Origin: Aquabacterium sp.
GTDB taxonomy: Bacteria > Pseudomonadota > Gammaproteobacteria > Burkholderiales > Burkholderiaceae_C
Direction of reading: 5' to 3'
Length of the DNA stretch: 64,000 nt
NCBI GenBank assembly: GCA_030654395.1
Contig: JAURXM010000076.1
Location: forward strand, 52,757 to 116,756
The notes beneath the pieces were generated by a model. It had not been told where the DNA came from. It worked only from the letters and a program-made list of their open reading frames with translations, and searched no databases. The position numbers were made by a program, and so were the translations under genes. Shown here one piece after another: positions 16,283 to 24,144 of the stretch. Position 1 is the first letter of the stretch, and every line of letters starts with the position of its first letter.

Positions 16283-16441
16283 ATGCCCGAAAACCTCAAG
16301 GCAGAGTTGGCCAAGTTGACCCAGCAGCCGCAGCGCCAGGACGCCACAAACGATCAGTTGTGTGACCTCCACGCCTTTGCGAACAAGCTGGGCTTGTATG
16401 ACGCGGCAGACCTCATTAAATCCATCGTAACCAAGAAGTAA
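16283..16441 (+). CDS. Hypothetical small protein P2 (paralogue of 13768-13926)
   Basis: 52 aa, MPENLKAELAKLTQQPQRQD..., closely matching P1. RBS GAAGGAAACGG. Confidence 0.75.
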   Translation: MPENLKAELAKLTQQPQRQDATNDQLCDLHAFANKLGLYDAADLIKSIVTKK

Positions 16442-16452
16442 GGGAAACCATC

Positions 16453-16704
16453 GTGGCAACAGCCGGACCATTTAAGACAAGGCACGAGGTAGGTCCAGTG
16501 CGAGCAAAGTCAGAAACTGACGTTGAAGTTGCGCAAGCTGAGGCCATGAAGATCATGACTGAGGCGAAAACGTTGCTTGAGCAAACTGGCCTGGAAGTCT
16601 CATTAATTACACGGTGCCCAAATGGTTCCAAGTGGCCCGTTCTGATGCTTGAAGTTGGTGTGACTTATTCTGACATCGAGAAGGTCCGCAACGGCGGGCG
16701 TTAG
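16453..16704 (+). CDS. Hypothetical protein (GTG start)
   Basis: 83 aa. Helical segment VEVAQAEAMKIMTEAKTLLE, then CPNGSKWPVLMLEVGVTYSD. RBS AAGGGAAACC. Not recognised. Confidence 0.55.
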   Translation: MATAGPFKTRHEVGPVRAKSETDVEVAQAEAMKIMTEAKTLLEQTGLEVSLITRCPNGSKWPVLMLEVGVTYSDIEKVRNGGR

Positions 16705-16718
16705 TAGAGGAACCAACT

Positions 16719-16739
16719 ATGAGAAAGGAAACGTTGTGA
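16719..16739 (+). other. Six-codon mini-ORF overlapping the next start
   Basis: RBS GAGGAAC, then ATG and five sense codons (MRKETL) and TGA. The stop overlaps the GTG start of the next gene (TTGTGA), a layout typical of translational coupling. Confidence 0.4.
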
Positions 16740-16891
16740 AAAGGTACGAAGTGCTCGAAGAGGAGCATCTGAAAGTCTTAATCGACAAAGTAAATCGATT
16801 AATTCAAAACGGATGGCAACCTCAGGGAGGAGTCGCTTGGCAAGCGGGTAACAACTGGTATTTGCAGGCCATGACCTTCGATGAGCCTTGA
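16736..16891 (+). CDS. DUF1737-like small protein
   Basis: 51 aa from a GTG with AAAGGAAACGTT upstream. YEVLEEEHLKVLIDKVNRLI, then QNGWQPQGGVAW and YLQAMTF, follows the DUF1737 pattern (short protein of helix, GW-PxGG and a YxQAM strand). Function of the family unknown. Confidence 0.65.
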   Translation: MKRYEVLEEEHLKVLIDKVNRLIQNGWQPQGGVAWQAGNNWYLQAMTFDEP

Positions 16892-16932
16892 CCCAAGGCT
16901 GCTCGTAGCGACGAATTGAGATAAATACATCC

Positions 16933-17325
16933 ATGGTCACGAGCAAAGCGCTGGCACAAAAGATTGAAAAGCAAAGGCAAGCAGCACCTTATGAATTGCC
17001 GAAAGCTCGACTTTGTACTGATGTTGTTTTATCAGTACAGATGGGTGAATCGGAATTTGAGTTGTCCATAAAAAGACTAAAGGATGGGCTGGGTAACAAC
17101 TGGTCGCACGTCTCCGCATTCCAGTTCATGTCAGGAAGGCAGGCCAAACTTGCCGCCGAATGTAGCCGTACGGACGAGCAAGCATCAATGCTCTTTGCGC
17201 ACCAACTTGCTGAGGTGTTCTGCAATCATGTTTCTAAAGGCGATCTTGGTTTTCACGCCTTGAGAGCAATCGCCTTAGCTCATTCAGCCCAATTAGATTC
17301 TTTTGTCAAAGATGCGACTAATTGA
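16933..17325 (+). CDS. Hypothetical protein, last gene of the small-gene run
   Basis: 130 aa, mixed alpha/beta with FELSIKRLKDGLGNNWSHV and a helical C-terminus (ALRAIALAHSAQLDSFVKDA). Weak SD. Not recognised. No clear terminator follows; only a hairpin (CAGTCGGAG/CTCCGATTG near 17357-17382) without a T tract. Confidence 0.55.
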   Translation: MVTSKALAQKIEKQRQAAPYELPKARLCTDVVLSVQMGESEFELSIKRLKDGLGNNWSHVSAFQFMSGRQAKLAAECSRTDEQASMLFAHQLAEVFCNHVSKGDLGFHALRAIALAHSAQLDSFVKDATN

Positions 17326-17415
17326 TAAAACGCAGATATTCAAACCCCGACGGGTGCAGTCGGAGCTACTCTGCTCCGATTGAAGCCGGCAGAGATTGCG
17401 ATAACGATTGTTTAT

Positions 17416-17808
17416 ATGCCTGATGTGAGCATCACAAGAAACTCTAAAGAATTCCGAGAACTGGTGTCCCGCCTGCAGGCCGGTACGCTAACCAGGGCGC
17501 AGGCAGCGGCCGAGTACGGGATCAACCCCGGCACGCTCGGGGTCTGGCTCAGCCGCAGCAAAGTAAGGTCGCCAAAGGCTCTCCACGGGGCAGCCCTTGG
17601 GTGGGCCATCACTGATCCCGACAAGATCAAGCTCCTGAACGAAGCCGTCGCCAAAGTTCTCGCCGGTGAGGTGTCGGCCACCAAAGCCTCCGAAATGTAC
17701 CCGACGCTGGCGCTGGCAACCATCGCCTTCCGCGTTCGCAAGGCCCGCATCGCAGCCGGCCAGCCGGTTCAGCACCGGCGTACACGCGAGGAGCTGGCGG
17801 ACAAATGA
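17416..17808 (+). CDS. HTH protein (transposase-type helix-turn-helix)
   Basis: 130 aa from MPDVSITRNSKEF. AGTLTRAQAAAEYGINPGTL and GVWLSRSK form a helix-turn-helix like that of psq/IS-type DNA-binding domains. A second similar segment (GEVSATKASEMYPTLALATI) may be a repeat of the same module. Ends with a basic tail. DNA binding likely; role unknown. Confidence 0.6.
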   Translation: MPDVSITRNSKEFRELVSRLQAGTLTRAQAAAEYGINPGTLGVWLSRSKVRSPKALHGAALGWAITDPDKIKLLNEAVAKVLAGEVSATKASEMYPTLALATIAFRVRKARIAAGQPVQHRRTREELADK

Positions 17809-18365
17809 CTTCTCGCCCCACACGCCGGCCAGAACGCCGGACGATTGACCAGGCACCCCAGTGTTTCCGGTGAATACCCAGCCCTTCGAGGCCAACACCA
17901 CGCAACAGAATCCGTGCAAAGCCACCATCAATAACCAGGGCGAATAACGTACCGTGCTTCTGGGTCAGTGCCGGCACATGGGATTGAGCGAACCTGGCGC
18001 CAGGCGGCTCGCCTCATCATCCCGACACACACTTGCCTGGAGCGATCATTTCTAGGTATTTAGCATGTACACGGTGGATGACCGAGCTGACCATGGACCA
18101 GTGCTTAGAGGACCACGCTGTGCCCTTACGGTACCCATCGGAATTTTCGCGCGAATCTAGTCTATGAACCAAAAAGCATCTGTTGTCAGAATTGACAGTT
18201 GAAGAAGGCGTGCTAATCTGATTTCGGCATCAAATGCGATAAGGGCAAAAGTGAGCCCAACACTACAGAAGAGCCCTTCGCGCGACATCAACTTGGAGCG
18301 AAGCAGAAACTCCTATCAGTCTGGCATCGCTGATCAAATTGATCAGAACTACAAAAGGAAATTAA
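17809..18365. other. Non-coding region with a promoter toward 18366
   Basis: No convincing gene. Near the 3' end there are a promoter (18192-18219) and a perfect 17-bp palindrome CTGATCAAATTGATCAG (18330-18346) just ahead of the lipoprotein RBS. Confidence 0.5.
18192..18219 (+). promoter_or_regulatory. Sigma70-type promoter
   Basis: -35 TTGACA (18192-18197), 16-bp spacer, -10 TAATCT (18214-18219). The -35 overlaps the inverted repeat TGTCAGAATTGACA. Reads toward the small lipoprotein genes. Confidence 0.6.
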
Positions 18366-18641
18366 ATGAGAAACGTATTCCTGCTATCCACAGCATTGCT
18401 ACTTGCCGCTTGCGGATCAAAAGTCGAAGGGACTTACAGTTTGGGCGTGAACCACCTCAAGTTCAATTCCAATGGAAAGGTAATCACGAATGTGTTGGGT
18501 GCTGGTGACGGGCCCGAGGTGCCATACACCGTAGACGGAGACAAGATCAATTTTCGTTTCCCTGGTGGGGGAAATATTGTTCTCACGATGAACAAAGACG
18601 GATCACTTGATAGTGCTCTTGGGAAATTCACGAAGAAGTAG
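18366..18641 (+). CDS. Small lipoprotein
   Basis: 91 aa. Signal peptide with lipobox LLAAC (MRNVFLLSTALLLAACGS). The mature part is a small beta protein (VEGTYSLGVNHLKFNSNGKV), a pattern seen in small lipocalin-like or hypothetical lipoproteins. RBS AAAAGGAAA. First of three small envelope genes. Confidence 0.7.
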   Translation: MRNVFLLSTALLLAACGSKVEGTYSLGVNHLKFNSNGKVITNVLGAGDGPEVPYTVDGDKINFRFPGGGNIVLTMNKDGSLDSALGKFTKK

Positions 18642-18648
18642 ATACGTG

Positions 18649-18873
18649 ATGCACAAAGTAAAGTTTACTTACATGGCTTCCGCGATCGCACTGCTGTTGG
18701 TCGCAGTACTCCTTTATGCCAAGGGATTTCTCCTGAAGTCGGGATCCTTCGGCCTGGGACTGTCGTACGTCCTCCCAGCAGTTGCATGTCTTGGCCTGGC
18801 ATTCGTGGCAGGCATCATGGCCCTGCTGGAGTCGGCCTCCACCAAGCGCCCCAGTGACAAGAGTCACCTCTAA
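18649..18873 (+). CDS. Small membrane protein
   Basis: 74 aa with two hydrophobic helices (ASAIALLLVAVLLYAKGFLL and LPAVACLGLAFVAGIMALL) and a short polar tail. Starts 7 bp after the lipoprotein and ends immediately before the next start. Confidence 0.6.
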   Translation: MHKVKFTYMASAIALLLVAVLLYAKGFLLKSGSFGLGLSYVLPAVACLGLAFVAGIMALLESASTKRPSDKSHL

Positions 18874-19179
18874 ATGAAACTCATGACCGCCAAAGAGACT
18901 TTCGTCATCCTTGCTGTCTTCCTGCGACTCCTGATTGGTATTGCCCCGTTGGTGTATATGTTGATTGCAGAAGGAGACGTTAACCTGCTTCAACTGCTTG
19001 GTGCAGTCTTGTGGTTTTGCGTATTGCTTATCCTTGCGGTTCATCGGCATACACCGCTTGAGCTAGCTCGCGGCGCTGGGAGTGGCTACGTTGACGACGA
19101 CTACAACATCAAACACAAATCCATTAATCAGTACCAGTCGGGCACCATAGAACACTTAATGCATGACAGTCTTGATTGA
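18874..19179 (+). CDS. Small membrane protein
   Basis: 101 aa, two hydrophobic helices (FVILAVFLRLLIGIAPLVYM and LLGAVLWFCVLLILAV) and a hydrophilic C-terminus. Start abuts the previous stop. Not recognised. Confidence 0.6.
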   Translation: MKLMTAKETFVILAVFLRLLIGIAPLVYMLIAEGDVNLLQLLGAVLWFCVLLILAVHRHTPLELARGAGSGYVDDDYNIKHKSINQYQSGTIEHLMHDSLD

Positions 19180-19256
19180 GTTTGCCGAAATGGTCGTCCA
19201 TGTTGGCACTGTCAGTGGCGATGTCTGCTGAGTGGGTCTCTCGTCTACCTGAAGGC

Positions 19257-19610
19257 TCAGGACGAAGAATTCCGAACAAGCTTTAATCCTGTCGCAAGGA
19301 TGGGGCTTGACTCAAAGGCGGCAAGTTCGGCATCCGTTGGCCAGCTGCCATGAACCTTGACGTACTCCAGCCTGCGCGGATCTTCGGGAAAGTTGATTTC
19401 GCCACTTGCCCCGAACTTCATTTTGTCAGTGGCAATTGCGAACACCTCGCCCAAGCCCTCCGTATTCTCAGCGATGTGCCGAGCACTTGCTAGATCACAC
19501 ATGGCGTTGAACTCTGCTGGAGTGCGGGGCTTCCAAGGTGCCCAGTTGAGGTTCTGAAACTTGACCCATTCCTCGTCGGACATCTTGATCCGACCTTCGA
19601 CTACCATCAT
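19257..19610 (-). CDS. Hypothetical protein
   Basis: 117 aa from MMVVEGRIKMSDEEWVKF. Helical and acidic, with WAPWKPRTPAEFNAMCDLAS. GAGAGAAAAA precedes the ATG. Not recognised. Confidence 0.55.
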   Translation of the reverse strand: MMVVEGRIKMSDEEWVKFQNLNWAPWKPRTPAEFNAMCDLASARHIAENTEGLGEVFAIATDKMKFGASGEINFPEDPRRLEYVKVHGSWPTDAELAAFESSPILATGLKLVRNSSS

Positions 19611-19721
19611 TTTTTCTCTCCTAAACCGTCTCGTTGAATTGTCCTGTATTGGACTGCATGAGGACAGATTAGCATCAAACAATGGCCTGTCAATGTACCC
19701 GGTTGCTGTTTAATGCCGCGG

Positions 19722-20639
19722 TCAATGACTCCTGAATCTATCCAGGATTGCCACTGCCTGTCCGACGTCCAACTCACTCGTACAAGACACAGGTTCAAGA
19801 TCAACCCATTGTCTCCCACTACCAAATTTGAGGAATGTGTTGGGCATGCTGCGCACCATCTCGACGTCTTTTCGCAATAGTTGTCCAGCTGTCATCTTCA
19901 CTGTCAGCGTTTTCCCAGGCCTGCGGCCCGGCATCAAAGGTAGCGATACGGCGACAAGCTTCATTTCCTCTGTAAACACCCCCGCCACGGCCCGCACCGG
20001 ATGTCCCACCGAATAGGGATCACCCCCGTGCTTTAACCATAGTAGATCAGGGACAACAACTTCTACCGGATTGATGGCGGGCCAAAATGCATGGACGGCC
20101 GCATAGGGGATGATGTGCCTTGCGCCAAACTGATCCAATACATGCACCAACTCAGTTTGAAGGTCGGTCCATTCGACAAAATACTGCTTGAAGACAGCCT
20201 TGTTTCCACCGAGTGAGCTCAAAACCTCAACTCTGAAACAGGTCCCAAGGGACCGTAAAGGCCACGGTCTTTGCTCGCTGTAGATCAAGGCACCGTTTTC
20301 CATTTGGTGGTCCAGATCGACATAGCGCGGAGCCATGAATGCGGCCATGTTGGACTGGCTTTCCGCTTCTGGGTAGGGCACATAGGGCCGGCGCTGCCTG
20401 CCCGCATTTCGTTCCAGGAATGCTTCACCTCTGTCATGACAGACAGCACAGTTGCAGGGCCGGGCACTTCGGATATAGCGGATAGCATCAGCTTCGGTAT
20501 CAACGCGAAACTCGTGCATGCCTCTCTCGCCGCTATACCAGCCGTGAAATAGCCGGAAAGTGATGCCGCTAGAGTCAGCCTCCCATTTTTCCACTTTAGC
20601 GGAAATATTTGGCGTCAAAGATTTCGGAATTCCATTCAT
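19722..20639 (-). CDS. Hypothetical protein with PCxCxxC motif
   Basis: 305 aa. The N-terminal 75 residues (IPKSLTP, WYSGERGMHEF, IRYIRSARPCNCAVC) are paralogous to the whole of the 89-aa protein encoded immediately upstream. The remaining 230 residues are beta-rich with no motif I recognise. Its ATG overlaps the upstream stop (ATGA). Confidence 0.65.
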   Translation of the reverse strand: MNGIPKSLTPNISAKVEKWEADSSGITFRLFHGWYSGERGMHEFRVDTEADAIRYIRSARPCNCAVCHDRGEAFLERNAGRQRRPYVPYPEAESQSNMAAFMAPRYVDLDHQMENGALIYSEQRPWPLRSLGTCFRVEVLSSLGGNKAVFKQYFVEWTDLQTELVHVLDQFGARHIIPYAAVHAFWPAINPVEVVVPDLLWLKHGGDPYSVGHPVRAVAGVFTEEMKLVAVSLPLMPGRRPGKTLTVKMTAGQLLRKDVEMVRSMPNTFLKFGSGRQWVDLEPVSCTSELDVGQAVAILDRFRSH

Positions 20640-20905
20640 TGTTTGTCCCTCTGAGTTGAATTTGTAGTTGCCAGCGCTCTTGATAATGCGGCCTTGCAGT
20701 CATCACAGTCGCAAGGCGCTGAATGCCTCAAATGCTCTATTGCCTCCTTGACTGTGTCTTCGCCAAATACGTGGCAACCAGTAGTACCTTCGTGCCATCC
20801 GTCCTTTAGGGTAATGATGATGGAGTTGTCGCTGCGGCGTTCATCGTCCCAGTACTGGATGCGATTAACGAACCTTTTTGGAACTGATTTTGGGATCATT
20901 GACAT
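20636..20905 (-). CDS. Hypothetical protein, short paralogue of the 305-aa neighbour
   Basis: 89 aa. MSMIPKSVPKRFVNRIQYW, GWHEGTTGCHVFGED and HLRHSAPCDCDDC align with the N-terminal domain of the next gene. The PCDCDDC cluster suggests a metal site. Start chosen at 20905; a longer in-frame opening lacks support. Confidence 0.65.
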   Translation of the reverse strand: MSMIPKSVPKRFVNRIQYWDDERRSDNSIIITLKDGWHEGTTGCHVFGEDTVKEAIEHLRHSAPCDCDDCKAALSRALATTNSTQRDKQ

Positions 20906-21239
20906 GTCAGCAACCAGAATTGATGAGAATGAGGCCAGTGGCGTAGTCCACGCATTCGACGTAGGACATGCATTCGGCACATTTGCCATATCCCAAGTCC
21001 TTCCATGCGACAACCCGGTCCTGCGCCTGCAAATCCATTAGTCTGATAACTGATTTAATCATGTTTACTATTTCCCCTTGAAGCACAAGCTACACGCTAT
21101 GGCCAGAACGTCAAGGCCCGAGATTCAAAATAGCAATTGGCCGGGATCGTTTGTCGAGAGGCAGTCGCAACCCTAGAATTCAGACGCTTTCGCACCTTTG
21201 CGATTTCGCGTGCAGACACTACGTCTGAAACGCCTTTTT
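20906..21239. other. Intergenic region
   Basis: Lies between the divergent 20905 gene and leader D. It must hold the minus-strand promoter, but no convincing pair stands out. Nothing else seen. Confidence 0.35.
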
Positions 21240-21301
21240 CACCCACTGGGGATTCATATCTCCAGCTGGGGATATGGGTCCTCTTTTTTTAGGGGACTCA
21301 T
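21240..21301 (+). promoter_or_regulatory. Structured leader D with competing hairpins
   Basis: Outer arms ACCCA/TGGGT. Inside, CTGGGGAT, then ATCTCCAG, then CTGGGGAT again, so the middle arm can pair with either copy. A T7 tract and the RBS AGGGGAC follow, ending at the ATG. This is a terminator-like hairpin directly on a start codon, with two mutually exclusive pairings. Confidence 0.65.
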
Positions 21302-21577
21302 ATGCTTTTGAGCATGAAACCTGATGACGCCGCACCGGATGGCTGGGCGGCACAGCTTATGCAAGCTGGATGCAAGGTGTCTTTCGGTATGAAACCATTT
21401 GGTCGTACCGCGACCTTGGTCAAGAAGGACAACGCAGCCATCAACGTGCTGCAGGATCCGCACCGAGCTATCTCAAACAATCTTGGACCACTTACAGAAT
21501 CACAGAAGCGAATAGTCGACTTGCTGATTGCAATTGGCGTGGCTACCGAGAGAACTGTGAACGCCCGCCATGGATGA
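21302..21577 (+). CDS. Hypothetical protein downstream of leader D
   Basis: 91 aa, MLLSMKPDDAAPDGWAAQLM and then VSFGMKPFGRTATLVKKD; C-terminal helix SQKRIVDLLIAIGVATE. RBS AGGGGAC within the leader. Not recognised. Confidence 0.6.
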   Translation: MLLSMKPDDAAPDGWAAQLMQAGCKVSFGMKPFGRTATLVKKDNAAINVLQDPHRAISNNLGPLTESQKRIVDLLIAIGVATERTVNARHG

Positions 21578-21673
21578 CTCCTACAGTCCAACCTGAAACA
21601 AACAACATCTGCAAAGCAAAACACGCGAGCAGTTCCTCTATCAGAGGGTGCGCGCATTTCTTAGAGAGAAAAC

Positions 21674-22429
21674 ATGGCAAAGATTGCAACGATTCACCTC
21701 CTGGTGAATGAAGATGAAGAGGCCGCGATCGCTGACGGCCTGAACGATGCATTGCGCGGCATCACGCACCCCATGGGGTCGGGAAGCGCCCCGAGATCGT
21801 TCATATTGGATTACTCGTTTGCTGCTTTGACGGCTGAGGTGTCTCCAGAGATCGAGAAGACTTTGAAAGAAGGCGTCTACCTTGAGGGCCACGCCTTCAC
21901 TGACGCTGCCGGCACGGATTTCTATCTGATGGTCATGCTCGGTGACACTGACCCAACGCTGCAGGGTCCGTTCACAAGCGAAGACGCTAGACTTGAAGCA
22001 GCTCGCGTGTACCGGGAAAGCGAGGGTAACGATGACGGCTTGTACCGGCTAGATGTTCCAAGAGGAGTTACTCCACTTCTGGACAGTTTTAGTGGCGGCG
22101 AATTGGCAACACCAGAAGATCCGTTCATCACGCACGTCCTGGAGCGACTGACAGCCGGCGAGGAAACCATATGCCGCCTCCTGACGCCCGGCGTCAGCTA
22201 TTTCACTGTGCAGTACGAGGGCGATGAGGTACTTTTTTCGGCGGGCATGCTCGAAACTGTCGAAGCGAGTCTTCGTGACAAACTGGTCATGGTGGAAGGA
22301 AGAGGCACTCAAGTGCTTGTGACGTCCGCAAAGGCGGCCGAAGGATACCCGATCCATGACTGGGTATCTGAGGTAACCAACGGTGATACCAGGCTCGGCT
22401 ACGAAGCTTGGGTGGACAGAAACGTTTAA
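21674..22429 (+). CDS. Hypothetical protein, phage/plasmid-type
   Basis: 251 aa. N-terminal half IHLLVNEDEEAAIADGLNDA; the segment LQGPFTSEDARLEAARVYRE plus DDGLYRLDV matches a short module found repeatedly in uncharacterised plasmid and phage proteins. C-terminal HDWVSEV. RBS GAGAGAAAA. A strong terminator follows. Confidence 0.65.
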   Translation: MAKIATIHLLVNEDEEAAIADGLNDALRGITHPMGSGSAPRSFILDYSFAALTAEVSPEIEKTLKEGVYLEGHAFTDAAGTDFYLMVMLGDTDPTLQGPFTSEDARLEAARVYRESEGNDDGLYRLDVPRGVTPLLDSFSGGELATPEDPFITHVLERLTAGEETICRLLTPGVSYFTVQYEGDEVLFSAGMLETVEASLRDKLVMVEGRGTQVLVTSAKAAEGYPIHDWVSEVTNGDTRLGYEAWVDRNV

Positions 22430-22487
22430 TCCCATGTCCTGGGCGAGACGTTGCTGAATGAATAAACCTGACATTTAAAGATGCACA

Positions 22488-22513
22488 CGCCCCTGAAAGA
22501 AATTTCAGGGGCG
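22488..22513 (+). terminator. Intrinsic terminator
   Basis: CGCCCCTGAAA pairs perfectly with TTTCAGGGGCG, followed by TTTTGC. Ends the leader-D unit. Confidence 0.8.
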
Positions 22514-22599
22514 TTTTGCATTTTGGGCAGGAATTTAGATGTTTGTATGTTGACAGATCGGGTTCGTCCTGTAGCTTGGATTTAAGCAAACAGCAAAGG

Positions 22600-22788
22600 A
22601 TGCAACAAATGTCCCAGCACCAACTTGACCCGCAACGACCAGCTGCACCACGGCAACTCTCACCGGCGTTTCCAAATCTCAGCAAATTCATACGCGCAAA
22701 CAGGCCACAGCTCAAGCGCGACGAGTTGGCCAAAGCCTTGACGATCCCGCATGGACCGGTTGGCCACACGAGCTCACGGGCAAATTGA
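22600..22788 (+). CDS. Possible small protein
   Basis: 62 aa (MQQMSQHQLDPQRPAAPRQL ...), with FIRANRPQLKRDELAKALTI suggesting an HTH-like or helical end. RBS AAAGG close to the ATG. Overlaps the long version of the next gene, so one of the two starts is wrong. Confidence 0.4.
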   Translation: MQQMSQHQLDPQRPAAPRQLSPAFPNLSKFIRANRPQLKRDELAKALTIPHGPVGHTSSRAN

Positions 22789-22792
22789 CATG

Positions 22793-23479
22793 TTTTCCAA
22801 GAAAGTGCCAATTGCGGAAAAGGCGTCCAAGGGCATCAAGTCAGCGAGCCCGACAGGAGCTGACAGACCACGCGTCCAACAGACGCTTCGCCGCACCGGA
22901 TTCAAACGACAGCAATACGTACCGGCACCGCGCCCACCAATCCGCCCCGGAAGCGGTGGGGTGATGGTTCGCATTGACGACACAGTGACGGCGTCACCGA
23001 AAGAGAACGTACTCACCAGTCTGATCTACCAGGCACGCGTGCGCAAGTTACCTTGCGCGCGCTGTGGCATCGTGAACTTCATCCAGTTTTGCCATTCAGA
23101 CGAGGGCAAGGGAATAGGTATCAAGACCGACGACCGACGTGGCTGGCCTGGCTGTGGCCTTCATCTAGAAGGAGGCAAGATGGTCAATGGATGCCACTGG
23201 TTTGTGGGCACCAGCGGGGAACTAAAACGGGAGGAGCGCCGGGCGCTCGAGGCGCAATATTCATCAGAAACGAGGGCCAAAATTCTTCAACGGGGGGAAT
23301 GGCCGAAAAACCTACCAATTTGGGTCGACAGTAACGATGCAGGTATCCCTGACACCTACTCGAACGACACACCGGTACTGCGCGAAATCGAAGTCAATCA
23401 CGACACGCCTATCAATGAATCCCCGGTCACTCCCAGCAGGGTCCGACAGTTGGCCTCTAGAGCTTCAGACCTTCAATGA
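22793..23479 (+). CDS. YbcO/DUF1364-like nuclease-domain protein
   Basis: 228 aa from MFSKKVPI (an upstream ATG at 22751 would add 14). After a basic N-terminus, LPCARCGIVNFIQFCHSDEG, GKGIGIKTDDRRGWPGC and NGCHWFVG fit the Cys/His layout of the phage YbcO/NinB-neighbour nucleases (CxxC, HxxxGKGxGxKxxD, CH). Probably a zinc-bound ssDNA/HNH-like nuclease. An unusually long C-terminal tail is present. Confidence 0.65.
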   Translation, partial: FSKKVPIAEKASKGIKSASPTGADRPRVQQTLRRTGFKRQQYVPAPRPPIRPGSGGVMVRIDDTVTASPKENVLTSLIYQARVRKLPCARCGIVNFIQFCHSDEGKGIGIKTDDRRGWPGCGLHLEGGKMVNGCHWFVGTSGELKREERRALEAQYSSETRAKILQRGEWPKNLPIWVDSNDAGIPDTYSNDTPVLREIEVNHDTPINESPVTPSRVRQLASRASDLQ

Positions 23480-23906
23480 AGATCTGTGCCTCAGCCAGCG
23501 TTGCGCACTCTTCTAGGACAACGCTGTCCTCATCGGGCCGCTGGGGCATCCGCATCACTTGACACCCTGAGCCAGTCAATGCTGCAACCGGCTCAGCTCG
23601 GATCTTTTGCCATTGAGCAAGCTTCGTTTCGGCCAACATGGATGCGGCAATCAGATCTTTGGCCAAGCCGTAACTTGTGCTTCGGTCCCAGCAGCCGCCG
23701 TCCAAACAACGGACCTCGAAGGACCCATCAACTCGGCTTACAGCAAAGGGCTGATCCCACCATTGGTCAAGGTCCTCTTTGGAGCGCTCCTCGTTGGGTG
23801 TGTTGTCGAAGTCGGATGGAAGAACGGGGTCGATCAGTAAAGGGCGGCGTGTCATAAGCGGATTTTGCCGCATTTTGCCGTGGCGCCAATGATCCGAAAG
23901 AGTCAT
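23457..23906 (-). CDS. Hypothetical protein
   Basis: 149 aa from MTLSDHWRHGKMRQN, chosen for GGAGACG just upstream; a shorter start MRQN is possible. Contains DQWWDQPFAVSRVDGSFEVR and a C-terminal helix EECATLAEAQIFIEGLKL. Convergent with and overlapping the nuclease-like gene by 23 bp. Not recognised. Confidence 0.55.
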   Translation of the reverse strand: MTLSDHWRHGKMRQNPLMTRRPLLIDPVLPSDFDNTPNEERSKEDLDQWWDQPFAVSRVDGSFEVRCLDGGCWDRSTSYGLAKDLIAASMLAETKLAQWQKIRAEPVAALTGSGCQVMRMPQRPDEDSVVLEECATLAEAQIFIEGLKL

Positions 23907-24083
23907 CGTCTCCATCAGGCCCTTAGGTTGGCATCGATCAGTTGATTCGCAATGGGCAAAGCCGTACACTGGGGACGCTTTTGGCTTCGGCCGATTTCGC
24001 TGGCTTCGTGCCAGCCTTCAACATCGGATGGGTATTTGTCCTCGCGACGAAACCATCATGCTCAGTTCGTGAGCTTTGACTTT

Positions 24084-24144
24084 TCCACCCACCGGGGCCA
24101 CCGCCCCAGTGGGGATGTGGCCTATTTTTTGACTAGGACACATC
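24084..24144 (+). promoter_or_regulatory. Structured leader E with competing hairpins
   Basis: CACCCAC, then CGGGG...CGCCCC, then AGTGGGGATGTGGCC, followed by TATTTTTT and the RBS CTAGGACA ahead of the ATG. Same GGGG-CCCC-GGGG order as leader D: the CCCC arm can pair with either GGGG run. Confidence 0.65.

Noticed and set aside
17357..17382. Terminator for the small-gene operon
   Set aside because: A CAGTCGGAG/CTCCGATTG hairpin exists but has no T tract and is followed closely by the next gene.
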